This document shows positions 8,551-17,933 of a stretch of DNA of 64,000 nucleotides, one piece after another. Made by a program: the position numbers and the translations under genes. The notes under the pieces are model-generated. The model saw only the letters and a list, made by a program, of their open reading frames with translations, had not been told where the DNA came from and ran no database searches. The stretch's first letter is position 1; the number at the start of each line of letters is the position of its first letter. Source of the stretch: Pseudomonas sp. UBA4194 (lineage in GTDB: Bacteria; Pseudomonadota; Gammaproteobacteria; Pseudomonadales; Pseudomonadaceae); NCBI RefSeq assembly GCF_002379585.1, contig NZ_DFUE01000018.1, positions 20,347 through 84,346 of the forward strand. The letters are read 5' to 3'.

Positions 8551-9321
8551 ATGAACACCAAGGTCATCAGTCTGGTTTCCATCGGTGCCCACCCCACCTC
8601 GGGCCGACCTCGCCGCGCCGAGCAGGACGCTCGCGCCGTGGAGCTTGGCCTGCAACTGGCTGGGGATAACTTGCAGGTCGCCCATGCGGGTGACATTGCC
8701 GAACCCGCCTTGCGTGCCTATCTGGGCATGGGGCTTGCCCAGTTGCATGTGCTGGAACTGCCCGAGGGGGGTGACGCGCTGCCGGCGCTGGGCGACTACC
8801 TGCAAGGGCAGGGTGCCCAGTTGGTGTTGACCGGTAGCCAGGCGGAAACCGGCGAAGGCTCGGGGATGTTGCCGTTCCTGTTGGCCGAGCGCCTGGGCTG
8901 GCCGATGATCGTCGGCCTGGCTGAGGTGGAGTCCATCGGCGACGGGGTCGCCCATGTATTGCAAGCCTTGCCGCGCGGTCAGCGGCGGCGCCTGAAGGTG
9001 CGCCTGCCGTTGCTCGCCACGGTGGATAACGCCGCGCCAAAACCGCGCCAGAGTGCGTACGGCCCCGCCCAGCGTGGCACGTTGGCGGCCGATGAGGTGG
9101 AAGTGGTGATCGATGAGTTATCCACAGCCGGTGACTGGCAACCTGCCAAACCCCGGCCCAAGCGGCTCAAGGTGATCAAGGCCAAAAGCGGCGCCGACCG
9201 CATGAAGGCCGCCACCGCCAAGGCCAGCGGCGGTGGCGGGCAGGTGCTCAAGGGCCTGAGCGCAGAGGAGGGCGCCCAGGCGATCCTTAAAACACTGCTC
9301 GAAGAAAACGTCCTCCGTTAA
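8551..9321 (+). CDS. etfB: Electron transfer flavoprotein beta subunit (dimethylglycine-dedicated paralogue)
   Basis: A 256-residue ETF beta/FixA-family subunit that forms the heterodimer with the preceding alpha subunit. It begins MNTKVISLVSIGAHPTSGRPRR and contains the AMP/recognition-loop region around LTGSQAETGEGSGMLPFLLAERLGW. The ATG at 8551 was chosen over the GTG at 8521, which lies inside the end of etfA. The C-terminal 60 residues are basic (KPRPKRLKVIKAKSG). It is the last gene of the operon; a REP inverted pair starts 12 bases after the stop. Confidence 0.88.
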   Translation: MNTKVISLVSIGAHPTSGRPRRAEQDARAVELGLQLAGDNLQVAHAGDIAEPALRAYLGMGLAQLHVLELPEGGDALPALGDYLQGQGAQLVLTGSQAETGEGSGMLPFLLAERLGWPMIVGLAEVESIGDGVAHVLQALPRGQRRRLKVRLPLLATVDNAAPKPRQSAYGPAQRGTLAADEVEVVIDELSTAGDWQPAKPRPKRLKVIKAKSGADRMKAATAKASGGGGQVLKGLSAEEGAQAILKTLLEENVLR

Positions 9322-9332
9322 AGCCCGGAGGT

Positions 9333-9418
9333 GTAGCAGCGGCGTAAGCCGCGTCCGCCCCCCCCGATCTTCCCGACAACTCTGCGGCGTCCGATGACGC
9401 GGCTTACGCCGCTGCTAC
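9333..9418. repeat. Inverted pair of REP palindromes at convergent gene ends
   Basis: Arms GTAGCAGCGGCGTAAGCCGCGTC (from 9333) and its complement (9396-9418) enclose about 40 bases. The pair lies between convergent etfB and the acyltransferase gene. The outer end of the right arm contains the acyltransferase stop codon (TAG on the minus strand, 9415-9417). Confidence 0.9.
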
Positions 9419-11397
9419 AGGTGCGGGGTGACGCGGGTCAGGAGGTGTTGGGTGAAGGCGGGTTCCAGGATACGGTTGCCGTGAGCGCTCAGGTGATCGC
9501 TGTCACTGAACAGGGGTTTGCCTTGATCGTCGTAAGCCGAGCACAGGCTGCCGGGGCAGAGGATGGGCAACGGGTCCCAGACCTGCAACGCCGGAAACTG
9601 TGCGCTCAGCCTGGCCAGCACGTTCATCTGCGGTGCGCGCAGCGCCTCCAGCCATTCGCGGCTGACATCGAAACCCGGTGCACACACCGGGTTCATGCGA
9701 TTGAACCCATCCGAACAGCGATTGGGCGGCGCTTTGAACAACGGCTTCGGCGCGTCGATCAGCACCGTCAGCCCCGCCCGGGTCAGGCGTTGCAACAGCG
9801 CCTCGGCTGACTCATAGGCGGCCTCGCTGCGCTCAGGCGTCTGTTGCGCGAGGATCGCGGCCAACACCTGATCATCCCCCTGGCGCCAGCCCCGGCCCTT
9901 GAGCTCGGGCATGCGCAGCGACGCCAGGAACACGATGTCCCCCGCCTGCGCCCGTTCAAGCAAATCCCCCAGTGCGGCCTGCCGGCTGGCGGCGCAGCGC
10001 GGCGGATCGGCGTCCATCAGGCTGATCACCGGACAGCCACCGCGCTCGTATTCCACCACCTCGACACCCAGGCGCAGGGCAACGATATTGAGCAGCGTGC
10101 GGTAGGCCGCCGTGTGTGAATCGCCCATCACGAACAGCCGACGTCCTTGCATGGCCGAGTCCTCGATGACCTCCAGCGGCTCCTGTGGATAATGTTTGTA
10201 GGCCTGCCAGGTATAGCTGTCGCTGACCTGGCTCAGGGATAGACGCTCGGTGTTGGCGGTTATCCACACGCCCGCGCCTGCCGCCAAACCCACCCCCGCC
10301 ACGGCTCCGGCAAGCGTCAGGCCGGGGCGCCTGTGCAACGCGCTCCTACCTCTGCGTGCAGGTGTTTCGATCCAATGGTAGGAGGCCGCCGCCAGCGCCA
10401 GCAGCACCGGCGGGTAGGCCCAGGGCACCCACGACTGCTCCATGCCCACCGTCCAGCGTACAAACACCGCCAGGGGCCAGTGCCACAGGTACAGCGAGTA
10501 AGACAGCCTGCCCAGGTAAGTCACCGGCGCGGCGCGCAACAGACGCCGCAGACCCCAGCGCGACCCCCCAGGCTCGGCGACCACCGCACTGATCAACAGC
10601 AGGGTGCCCAGGACCGTGAGCATCGCCCACGGAAACGGGAAATGCGTTTGCTCGGCAAACGCCAGACCCGCCGCCAGCAGCAGCGCACCGGTCACCAGCA
10701 GCGGCCGGGCCAGCGAGCGACAGCGCGCCACGAAGCCCGTCACACTCATCAGCTGAAACAGCAGCGCCCCCGCCGCCAATTCCCAGAACCGAGCCGGCAG
10801 CAGGTAGAACGCCGCCAAGGGATCGCGGGTCGTCTGCACTGCGCACAGCACCAGCGACAACAGGGCTGCTACAGGCAACAACATCCACGCCAGCAGGCCC
10901 TGCTGCCGGCGGCGCAGCCAGACAAAGAACAGCAAGGGAAATATCAGGTAAAACTGCTCCTCCACCCCCAGGGACCAGGTGTGCAGGTAGGGATTGAATT
11001 CGGCACCGGGCGAGAAGTAGGTATCCAGGTTCCACGCCAGCACGACATTGCTCAGGCCGAACACGGCAGCCAGGCCAGTGTTGTCGTTCTGATCGCTGAG
11101 CCACACTGGCGGCACCAGCAGCGCCGACAGCACGAAACTCACCACCAGCACCGTCAGCAGCGCCGGCAGGATGCGCAGCACTCGACGACGATAGAAGTCC
11201 AGCAGGTAGGCGCCCAGAGGCAGGCCATCGCGCTGGGCCAGGGCACGGCTGATGACGAAGCCGGAGATCACGAAGAACATGTCCACACCGGTAAACCCCC
11301 CGGGCAGAAAGCCGAGGAATTCGATGTGGAAGATCACCACCGCAAACACCGCGATGGCCCGCAGGCCGTCGATGCCGGGGACGTAGGAGGTTGACAT
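9415..11397 (-). CDS. OafA-type acyltransferase with SGNH domain
   Basis: A 660-residue inner-membrane protein. Residues 1-360 form the acyltransferase-3 domain with about ten hydrophobic helices (PGIDGLRAIAVFAVVIFH, FFVISGF, and WSLGVEEQFYLIFPLLFF). The C-terminal periplasmic part is an SGNH hydrolase-like domain with the catalytic blocks MGDSHTAAYR and DSDHLSAHG. Such proteins O-acetylate lipopolysaccharide O-antigen or other surface glycans; the substrate here is unknown. The start is ATG 11397; an upstream frame extends to 11460 without support. The stop codon lies within a REP arm. It sits between etfB and gbc genes with no pathway link, so it is probably accessory. Confidence 0.88.
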   Translation of the reverse strand: MSTSYVPGIDGLRAIAVFAVVIFHIEFLGFLPGGFTGVDMFFVISGFVISRALAQRDGLPLGAYLLDFYRRRVLRILPALLTVLVVSFVLSALLVPPVWLSDQNDNTGLAAVFGLSNVVLAWNLDTYFSPGAEFNPYLHTWSLGVEEQFYLIFPLLFFVWLRRRQQGLLAWMLLPVAALLSLVLCAVQTTRDPLAAFYLLPARFWELAAGALLFQLMSVTGFVARCRSLARPLLVTGALLLAAGLAFAEQTHFPFPWAMLTVLGTLLLISAVVAEPGGSRWGLRRLLRAAPVTYLGRLSYSLYLWHWPLAVFVRWTVGMEQSWVPWAYPPVLLALAAASYHWIETPARRGRSALHRRPGLTLAGAVAGVGLAAGAGVWITANTERLSLSQVSDSYTWQAYKHYPQEPLEVIEDSAMQGRRLFVMGDSHTAAYRTLLNIVALRLGVEVVEYERGGCPVISLMDADPPRCAASRQAALGDLLERAQAGDIVFLASLRMPELKGRGWRQGDDQVLAAILAQQTPERSEAAYESAEALLQRLTRAGLTVLIDAPKPLFKAPPNRCSDGFNRMNPVCAPGFDVSREWLEALRAPQMNVLARLSAQFPALQVWDPLPILCPGSLCSAYDDQGKPLFSDSDHLSAHGNRILEPAFTQHLLTRVTPHL

Positions 11398-11548
11398 GGG
11401 AAGCGCCTTTTTATTGTTAGGCGGCGACCATAGAGCAACCCTTTCGAGAGTGGAATCCAACTGGGGTTTCCAGATATGTCATCACTGCAACAGTGTTCGC
11501 AGGGATTGGCGATGCATGGTTTGGATTGTGTGGGGGATGTGATGGCCC

Positions 11549-11807
11549 TTCGCGGGCAGAGCCCGCTCCCACAGGGGTTGTGCGTTGCCTATGTGGCGGC
11601 GTTGGCCCCTTCGCGGGCAGAGCCCGCTCCCACAGGGGGGTGTGCGTTGCCTATGTGGTGGTGTTGGGCCCTTCGCGGGCAGAGCCCGCTCCCACATGGG
11701 GTTGTGCGTTGCCTATGTGGTGGTGTTGGGCCCCTCGCGGGCAGAGCCCGCTCCCACAGGTGAGACTGAGTTGACCTGTGGGAGCGGGCTCTGCCCGCGA
11801 AGGGGCC
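11549..11807. repeat. Tandem array of four REP units plus one inverted unit
   Basis: The core CGCGGGCAGAGCCCGCTCCCACA occurs at 11551, 11612, 11674 and 11736, a period of 61-62 bases. Each copy is followed by a near-identical spacer (TTGTGCGTTGCCTATGTGG and following bases). A fifth copy in opposite orientation closes the array (11774-11807). The whole 11398-11878 gap holds no credible gene. The unit appears to have been amplified in tandem locally. Confidence 0.93.
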
Positions 11808-11878
11808 GGTATGCCTGGCCAAACGTCCAAGCCGTGTGCAGGCAGTCAGGACGCCTTCGCGGGCGCGCTTCTACAAGG

Positions 11879-14800
11879 TCAAATGCCGAGCATCTGGGCA
11901 TTGTGGCGTTGTTTGAACGCGGAGGCCGTGGCAGCGGCGTTCTCCAGTCTTCCGATGGCTTTGTCCCTTTTGGCCCACAGCTGACCCAGTGTCATTTGCC
12001 GCGTACTGGTGATGCTTGGGCAGAAGTCCAGAATGTCACTGGCCTGGGTAGCGCCATACATCGTAGCGATCTGGTCAGTGCGGCGACGCAGTTCGGCAAT
12101 GGTCTGCAGAGCACCGTTCTCCAGTACCTCGATCTTGGCCGGATCCTTGTCCTTCTGTGTCTTGTACAGTTCATACCCGCCCTTGAGCACATCGACGCCG
12201 ATCTTGACGGCTACGCCCGCCGAACCAGCGGCTTTGGAGCCTGCGGTCTTGGCCACTTCAATACCGAGGTTCAGCGCGCCCTTGGGCGTGTCTGGAACAA
12301 AGCCGGTCAGCTTGCCGTAAGCCTTGCCCAACACGCCGTTCTTGCGGATCTTCGCGTCGTGGACGACGGACGACATATTGAGGCTACCGGTTTGCAGGTG
12401 CAGCGTGGCGGTGTTACCCGCTTTTTCCATGCCTTTTTCTGAGCCGACACTGGCCAACTTGCCCACCACGAAACCAGCCCCCCCGCCGATCACGGAACCC
12501 GGCGGGCCCGCTACAGCCAAGCCGATACCGGCGCCTATTGCGGTCGATACGACTGTTGAAGACAGGTTGGATACCACGATGGTCGTGAGTCGCAAACCCA
12601 CCGCCTTGGCCAGTTCCAAGTTGCTTTCCATGTTCGCGATGCCCTGGACGACCCCGTTGCTGCGGCTTTTGACCACATCGAACATAGCCATCAACACTTC
12701 CATCCGGCTTTGCCTGCCACGGGTGAACCAGTCCTTGCAGTGGCCTTTGAAGCTTTCCTGGGCCTTGGCCAAATCTGCGGGCGACAAACGGTCCCACGAC
12801 CCCCGAGCCTCCATGTACTCAGGCGTCGGCCCGGCAGCGATCATGGCTTCGAGGGTGTCGTATTTGGTCTTGCTGCGGCCATCTCCGTCGACCAGGGTTA
12901 TGGGGTTGTTACCCACCATGGCGTACAGGTTCAAACCGTCGATGTCGCCACCAGGGTCTGGATTGAGCCAGCGTGCCAGCCAAGGGGCGTAGTAGCGCAA
13001 TCCGTAGTAGTACAGCCCGCTGGCGTCGCGCTCCTTGCCTGAATAGCGGATGGTCTTGTATTGAGCCTCCAGCGCATTGCGCCCGGCCCAGCAGGCCGTA
13101 CCGCCAAAGGGATAGTATTCTTCCCGGCTGATCAGTTGCGCCTGCTGGTCCAGCTCCAGGGTGCAGGAGCCGAGGTGATTGTCCAGGCTGTAGCGCAACT
13201 GGTCATTGCTCAGCGCTTCGGGTTTTCCTTGCTCCCAGTGCAGCAGGCGCACGCCGCTGCGCCCCGCCCGGGCGATGACCACGTGGAGCCGTTCCCCGCT
13301 GCGGCTGTCGGTACGAATCTCCAGGCCTGGCAGATAACGCACATCGCTCACTCGGGTGCCGTTACGCACCTGCGCGCTGGAATGCTTGCGCACCCGCCCG
13401 CCCGCCGCGTCGTAGATATAGCGCTCATAATCGTCATCGCCGTCAGGGCGGCTGACCGGGGTGATCTGCTGCAACTGATTCTGGTTGTCCCAGCCAAGCG
13501 CCTGCCCAGGTTGCAACTGGCGCAGGTTGCCGTTGCTGTCAAAGGCGGCCGCCAGTTGCGTTTCGTCCGGTAGCACGCCGTCGCGTTCAGGCAGCGCGCG
13601 GTTGCTCAGCCGGGCAACCGCCATGCGTTGGGTGCGATTGCGCTGGCCGTTCACGTGGCGCAGTTCCAGCAGGTTGCCGGACGCATCGTAGTGCATGCTC
13701 TGGGTATAGTTGAGCAACAGGCCAGGATCGTCCGGCAGTAGCATCAACTCGGGAAGCGCTGGGCCTTGACCCGCACTGGCGGCTTCGCGTCCGCTGGCCG
13801 TGATCAACTGGTAGAGCGAATCGTAACTGTAGTGGTTAACCGCTTCGGTACGCTGATTGGCAAAGTGGCGAACAGGTTGTGAGCGGTCGCCGACGCTGAG
13901 GATGTTGCCGGCCGGATCATATTCGTAATGCAGGTCCTGCAGCAGTGTCCCACCCGCCCGTTGCGAGGTTGCCCGTCGCAGACGCTGGCTCGACGGGTCA
14001 TATTCAACGCGGCTGACCACGCCATTGCCTGCAGTCTGAGAGATGACACGTCCCGTCGCGTCGTAATCGATCTCTACCAACAAAGGGATGTTCACGCCGT
14101 CTGCGGTGACCAGGTCACTGGCATTCTGCAAGCCGCTGATGTCATGGCCGAACTGCTGGACGTTGCCCGCCGCGTCCTGGTGGCTGAGCAACAGCGCAGT
14201 CGCATCGTGGAGGCTATGGCTGGTGTAGCCCGCACCGGCCTCGAGCAGGGCGTCTCGGGCACTGAGGGCTTCAGGCCAGTCCGCGGCCGTGTCGCCGGCC
14301 AGGAAGCGGCGACTGTGGCGGATGGCTTCACCGGTAATGCTGAAGCCTTGAGCGAACAGACTGCCCGCATCGTCGTCGTGGCGAATCACTGAGCCACACA
14401 GGTTCAGCTCCGCTTGCTCGGGGTCGACAGCGGCATAGGTGATGCGCTGAGTCGTACGCGAGGGGCCTTGCGCGTCGTGCTTGATCACCGAGGTCATTCG
14501 ACCCAGGGCGTCATATTCGTGGGTCGTACACGTCTGCCGGCTATCCCAGCTCGCTCGCGCCAGCCCGCTGGCGTCTTGCAACATCACCTTCCATCCCGAG
14601 TCGACGTTGTGCTGCTGCAACGGCACCCCGGACAGGCTGAAAACGGTGCGCTGGTTGGGCGTGTCGCTGGTGCCGGCCTCGAAGTGGGCGAGTTGGCGGG
14701 GGTCCCATTGGGCGGTGGGGCGGCCGAGGGCGTCATGCCACTGCGCGTGGCCGCGGCGTTCGGCGGGGGTGTCGGCAGTACGGCGGTGGTAGGCGAGGGT

Positions 14801-14893
14801 GCGCACGCCGAGGCCACGTGGATCGCAAACGACAATGCCGGGCGTGCGGCTGTGGACTTTCAGGTGTTCGGGAATGCTTCGCTGAGTCGACAT
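11879..14893 (-). CDS. TccC-like RHS-repeat toxin with variable C terminus
   Basis: A 1004-residue protein of the insecticidal toxin-complex C (TccC) type. Residues 1-670 are the RHS/YD-repeat cage (YDALGRMTSV, YDATGRVISQT, YEYDPAGNI) ending in the RHS core GLRYYAPWLARWLNPDPGG and NLYAMVGNNPI. The last 335 residues are an unrelated domain; residues about 775-815 are a Gly/Ala-rich hydrophobic stretch, flanked by charged helices. In this family the C-terminal domain is the toxic cargo. I do not recognise its activity, and no TcA or TcB partner or obvious immunity gene is nearby. The start is ATG 14893 (MSTQRSIPEH) preceded by AAGGTAAC; the frame extends upstream into gbcA antisense without support. 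Confidence 0.88.
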   Translation of the reverse strand: MSTQRSIPEHLKVHSRTPGIVVCDPRGLGVRTLAYHRRTADTPAERRGHAQWHDALGRPTAQWDPRQLAHFEAGTSDTPNQRTVFSLSGVPLQQHNVDSGWKVMLQDASGLARASWDSRQTCTTHEYDALGRMTSVIKHDAQGPSRTTQRITYAAVDPEQAELNLCGSVIRHDDDAGSLFAQGFSITGEAIRHSRRFLAGDTAADWPEALSARDALLEAGAGYTSHSLHDATALLLSHQDAAGNVQQFGHDISGLQNASDLVTADGVNIPLLVEIDYDATGRVISQTAGNGVVSRVEYDPSSQRLRRATSQRAGGTLLQDLHYEYDPAGNILSVGDRSQPVRHFANQRTEAVNHYSYDSLYQLITASGREAASAGQGPALPELMLLPDDPGLLLNYTQSMHYDASGNLLELRHVNGQRNRTQRMAVARLSNRALPERDGVLPDETQLAAAFDSNGNLRQLQPGQALGWDNQNQLQQITPVSRPDGDDDYERYIYDAAGGRVRKHSSAQVRNGTRVSDVRYLPGLEIRTDSRSGERLHVVIARAGRSGVRLLHWEQGKPEALSNDQLRYSLDNHLGSCTLELDQQAQLISREEYYPFGGTACWAGRNALEAQYKTIRYSGKERDASGLYYYGLRYYAPWLARWLNPDPGGDIDGLNLYAMVGNNPITLVDGDGRSKTKYDTLEAMIAAGPTPEYMEARGSWDRLSPADLAKAQESFKGHCKDWFTRGRQSRMEVLMAMFDVVKSRSNGVVQGIANMESNLELAKAVGLRLTTIVVSNLSSTVVSTAIGAGIGLAVAGPPGSVIGGGAGFVVGKLASVGSEKGMEKAGNTATLHLQTGSLNMSSVVHDAKIRKNGVLGKAYGKLTGFVPDTPKGALNLGIEVAKTAGSKAAGSAGVAVKIGVDVLKGGYELYKTQKDKDPAKIEVLENGALQTIAELRRRTDQIATMYGATQASDILDFCPSITSTRQMTLGQLWAKRDKAIGRLENAAATASAFKQRHNAQMLGI

Positions 14894-15057
14894 ACAGTTA
14901 CCTTGGATCGGACGGATTTTCCTTGTTTTATGTCCTATCGGGCAGGTGGCGACCATCGGCGCAGGCAGTAGGTTTCGCAGGTACAGACAGCGGTTCCGGG
15001 GTGAGCGCGCCGGGTTTCGCACCGGCGCATGAGCGGCTGAGGGGGATGAAAGGTTGA

Positions 15058-15075
15058 AGCCGGGCAGCGCCCGGC
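15058..15075 (-). terminator. Possible terminator of gbcA
   Basis: A 7-bp GC stem GCCGGGC-GCT-GCCCGGC just beyond the gbcA stop, followed on the minus strand by TTCAACCTTT. The U-tract is interrupted, so termination is likely but not certain. Confidence 0.45.
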
Positions 15076-15078
15076 GAA

Positions 15079-16374
15079 TCATTCGTGCACGGCAACGCCC
15101 TTGAGGTACGCCGCAGGCTCTGCGCCGAGGTTGCTGAGCATGCGCTCGCTGTACCAGTCGATGAAGTTGACCACGCCGAACTCGTAGGTCTTGGAGTAGG
15201 GCCCCGGCTGGTAAGCGGTGGAGTTGATGCCGCGCTGATTCTCTTCGGCCAGGCGACGGTCCTGGTCGTTGGTCGCGTCCCACACCTGGCGCATGCGCTC
15301 CACGTCGTAGTCCACGCCCTCGACCGCGTCCTTGTGCACCAGCCACTTGGTGGTGACCAGGGTTTCCTGGGCGCTGATCGGCCACACGGTGAACACGATG
15401 ATGTGATCACCCATGCAGTGGTTCCACGAGTGGGGCAGGTGCAGGATGCGCATCGAGCCCAGGTCCGGGTTCTTGATGCGGCCCATGAGTTTCTTGCAGC
15501 CCACCTGGCCGTCCAGGGTCATGGACAGCGTGCCCTTGAGCAGCGGCATGCGCACGATGCGGTTGCGCAGGCCATGGCTGGCGTGGGCGTAGGGAATCTT
15601 TTCCGCTTCCCAGGCGGCGGCCGACGCGGCCACGTGGTCCTTGAACGCCTGGTCGGCACGCGGGTCGGTGACGTCGTCCCACTCCAGCAGGGTTTTCAAC
15701 AGCTCCGGGTGGGAGCCGCCGCAGTGGTAGCACTCGCGATTGTTCTCCAGCACCAGTTTCCAGTTGGCCTTTTCCAACAGGTTGGTCTGCACCGCGACCT
15801 TGGTGTTTTCCATGTCGTACGGTTCCATGTAATGGTTCAGCGTACTGAGGAAATTGTCGATCGCGGGTGGGTTCTCGGCCAGGCTGATGAAGATGTAGCC
15901 GCCGGAGGTTTTCACGTGCACGGGCTTGAGGCCGTACTGCTTCATGTCGAAGTCGGCACCCATCTCGGTGCCGGCGAACAGCAGGCGGCCATCCAGTTCG
16001 TAGGTCCACTGGTGGTAATGGCAGACCAGCTTGGCCACCTTGCCCTTTTCCTTGGTGCACAGGCGCGAGCCGCGGTGCCGGCAGACGTTGTGAAAGGCAT
16101 GCACCACGCCGTCGACGCCGCGTACCACGATGATCGGATTCTTGCCCACTTCCAGCGTCAGGAAGTTGCCCTTGGCCGGGATTTCGCAGGTCATGCCGGC
16201 GATCAGCCATTCCTTCTGGAAGATCTCCTGCATGTCGATCTGGAACAGCCGCTCGTCGCTGTAGAACGGCTGTGGCAGCGAGAACGTGCGCTCGCGCTCC
16301 TGCAACATGTGCGCGGTCGCCTTGCGTGCGGGCTCCAGTGGATCGCCCAGGCTCAAGGTAGTGGTGGCATCCAT
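15079..16374 (-). CDS. gbcA: Glycine betaine monooxygenase, Rieske oxygenase subunit GbcA
   Basis: A 431-residue Rieske-type oxygenase that demethylates glycine betaine to dimethylglycine, feeding the dgc operon of this window. The Rieske 2Fe-2S ligands are visible as C98-R-H100 and C118-HY-H121. The mononuclear iron site contains ENNRECYHCGGSHPE with H217 and H222. ATG 16374 (MDATTTLSLG) was chosen because GAGGA lies 8 bases upstream; the alternative ATG five codons earlier overlaps that site. It is transcribed divergently from the reductase gene gbcB. Expression is expected to require GbdR, as in other pseudomonads. Confidence 0.95.
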   Translation of the reverse strand: MDATTTLSLGDPLEPARKATAHMLQERERTFSLPQPFYSDERLFQIDMQEIFQKEWLIAGMTCEIPAKGNFLTLEVGKNPIIVVRGVDGVVHAFHNVCRHRGSRLCTKEKGKVAKLVCHYHQWTYELDGRLLFAGTEMGADFDMKQYGLKPVHVKTSGGYIFISLAENPPAIDNFLSTLNHYMEPYDMENTKVAVQTNLLEKANWKLVLENNRECYHCGGSHPELLKTLLEWDDVTDPRADQAFKDHVAASAAAWEAEKIPYAHASHGLRNRIVRMPLLKGTLSMTLDGQVGCKKLMGRIKNPDLGSMRILHLPHSWNHCMGDHIIVFTVWPISAQETLVTTKWLVHKDAVEGVDYDVERMRQVWDATNDQDRRLAEENQRGINSTAYQPGPYSKTYEFGVVNFIDWYSERMLSNLGAEPAAYLKGVAVHE

Positions 16375-16660
16375 CGTTTGTATCCTCATGACCAGGCTAG
16401 GTGGCCGCGAAAAGTGGCAGGTACGGTTGGCAACGCAAGGCTTCTGAAAGCAGCTTCATTTGCGGTGGAGTGTGCGACTCGGCGCGCCGGGAACCTTATC
16501 CATGGGCGACATGGCCAAATCCATTCCCGACGCTGGAGCCTAGGTAGCATGGGGCTGGTCGCCATAAGCATGTGAATGTCGCGAATGGGAAAGTCGTCGC
16601 TTTATGGCACACGCAGAATCGCTCCCATGCACAGCCGACCGTCGGCCCCTGGAGATGAGC
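16375..16660. promoter_or_regulatory. Divergent gbcA-gbcB control region
   Basis: 286 bases between the two start codons with no convincing gene. It must hold both promoters and, from what is known of Pseudomonas, binding sites for the betaine/dimethylglycine-responsive AraC-type activator GbdR. I cannot point to the exact sites. A good Shine-Dalgarno (GGAG, 16651-16654) serves gbcB. Confidence 0.5.
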
Positions 16661-17761
16661 ATGTCCAATAACTTCCTGATGCCCGTAAACACCCAGACCT
16701 GGGCCAATGGACGCCACGTCGTTCGGTGCGTCAAGGTGATCCAGGAAACCTGGGACGTGCGCACCTTCTGCTTCATGGCCGACCAGCCGATCCTGTTCTT
16801 CTTCAAGCCAGGCCAGTTCGTCACCCTGGAGCTGGAGATCGAAGGCGAGCCGGTGATGCGCTCCTACACCATCTCCAGTTCGCCGTCGGTGCCCTACAGC
16901 TTTTCCATCACCATCAAGCGAGTGCCGGGCGGACGCGTCTCCAACTGGCTGCACGACACCCTGCACGAAGGTCAGGAGCTAGCGGTGCACGGGCCGGTGG
17001 GGTTGTTCAACGCCATCGACTTCCCGGCGCCGAAGATTCTCTACCTCAGCGGTGGTGTCGGCATCACGCCGGTGATGTCCATGGCCCGCTGGTTCTACGA
17101 CACCAACGCCAATGTCGACATGGTGTTCGTGCACAGCGCCCGTTCTCCCAAGGACATCATCTACCACCGCGAGCTGGAACACATGGCGTCGCGGGTGGAT
17201 AACTTCAGCCTGCATATCATCTGTGAGAAGCATGGCCTGGGCGAGCCTTGGGCGGGTTACCGTGGCTACCTCAATCACAAGCTGCTGGAGCTGATCGCGT
17301 CGGACTTCATGGAGCGGGAAATCTACTGCTGCGGCCCCACGCCGTACATGAATGCGGTCAAGCGCCTGCTTGAAGTCGCCGGTTTCGACATGTCCCGCTA
17401 CCACGAAGAGTCCTTCGGAGCGACCCCGCCAGAGGCCCGCGCCGATGCCGTGGAACAAGCCGAACAGGCGGCCGATGCCCCGGAAGTGGATGTCTCGGAA
17501 TTGCACCAGGTGGAATTCACCGCCACCGGCAAGAGCATTCGCGTGGCGCCGGGGGAAACGGTGCATGCGGCCGCGTCCAAGCTCGGCCTGATGATCCCCA
17601 AGGCCTGCGGCATGGGCATCTGTGGGACATGCAAGGTGTTGAAGCTGGGGGGCGAGGTGGAGATGGAGCACAACGGCGGCATCACCGAGGATGATGAGGC
17701 CGAGGGGTACATTCTGTCGTGCTGCAGTGTGCCGAAGGGGGATGTGCGGATTGAGTTTTGA
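16661..17761 (+). CDS. gbcB: Glycine betaine monooxygenase, reductase subunit GbcB
   Basis: A 366-residue ferredoxin-NADH reductase that supplies electrons to GbcA. An N-terminal FAD-binding domain (MRSYTISSSP) and NAD domain (LYLSGGVGITPVMSMARWF, YCCGPTPYM) are followed by a C-terminal plant-type 2Fe-2S domain with Cys316, Cys321, Cys324 and a distal Cys354/355. ATG 16661 was chosen for the GGAG six bases upstream and the family-typical MSNNFL start; the frame is open to 16604. It is divergent from gbcA and forms one functional unit with it. Confidence 0.93.
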   Translation: MSNNFLMPVNTQTWANGRHVVRCVKVIQETWDVRTFCFMADQPILFFFKPGQFVTLELEIEGEPVMRSYTISSSPSVPYSFSITIKRVPGGRVSNWLHDTLHEGQELAVHGPVGLFNAIDFPAPKILYLSGGVGITPVMSMARWFYDTNANVDMVFVHSARSPKDIIYHRELEHMASRVDNFSLHIICEKHGLGEPWAGYRGYLNHKLLELIASDFMEREIYCCGPTPYMNAVKRLLEVAGFDMSRYHEESFGATPPEARADAVEQAEQAADAPEVDVSELHQVEFTATGKSIRVAPGETVHAAASKLGLMIPKACGMGICGTCKVLKLGGEVEMEHNGGITEDDEAEGYILSCCSVPKGDVRIEF

Positions 17762-17795
17762 GGGGGGGTGGGAGTTGGTGAGGATCGGTGGTGAA

Positions 17796-17915
17796 TGGTC
17801 CCCTCACCCCGGCCCTCTCCCTGAGGGAGAGGGAGCTAGAAGCGGATCGCGGTGGGTCGGCTGGCGGTGATTGGCTCCCTCTCCCTCAGGGAGAGGGCTG
17901 GGGTGAGGGGACCAT
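17796..17915. repeat. Large inverted repeat after gbcB
   Basis: The arms 17796-17834 and 17874-17915 are nearly perfect complements (ATGGTCCCCTCACCCC ... and GGGGTGAGGGGACCAT). Each arm contains its own palindrome CCCTCTCCCTGAGGGAGAGGG. It separates convergent gbcB and a chemoreceptor gene and could end both transcripts. A single related unit recurs at 23766-23806. Confidence 0.85.
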
Positions 17916-17933
17916 CCACCCCCGCCCCATCCA

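Noticed and set aside
11549..11807. Regular repeats resembling a CRISPR array
   Set aside because: The repeats are palindromic REP cores, the 'spacers' are near-identical to each other, and no cas gene is present.
16600..16660. Sigma-54 site TGGCAC and longer gbcB start at 16604
   Set aside because: No GC doublet at the correct distance follows the TGGCAC, and the extra 19 residues are absent from the family; GGAG at 16651 supports the start at 16661.
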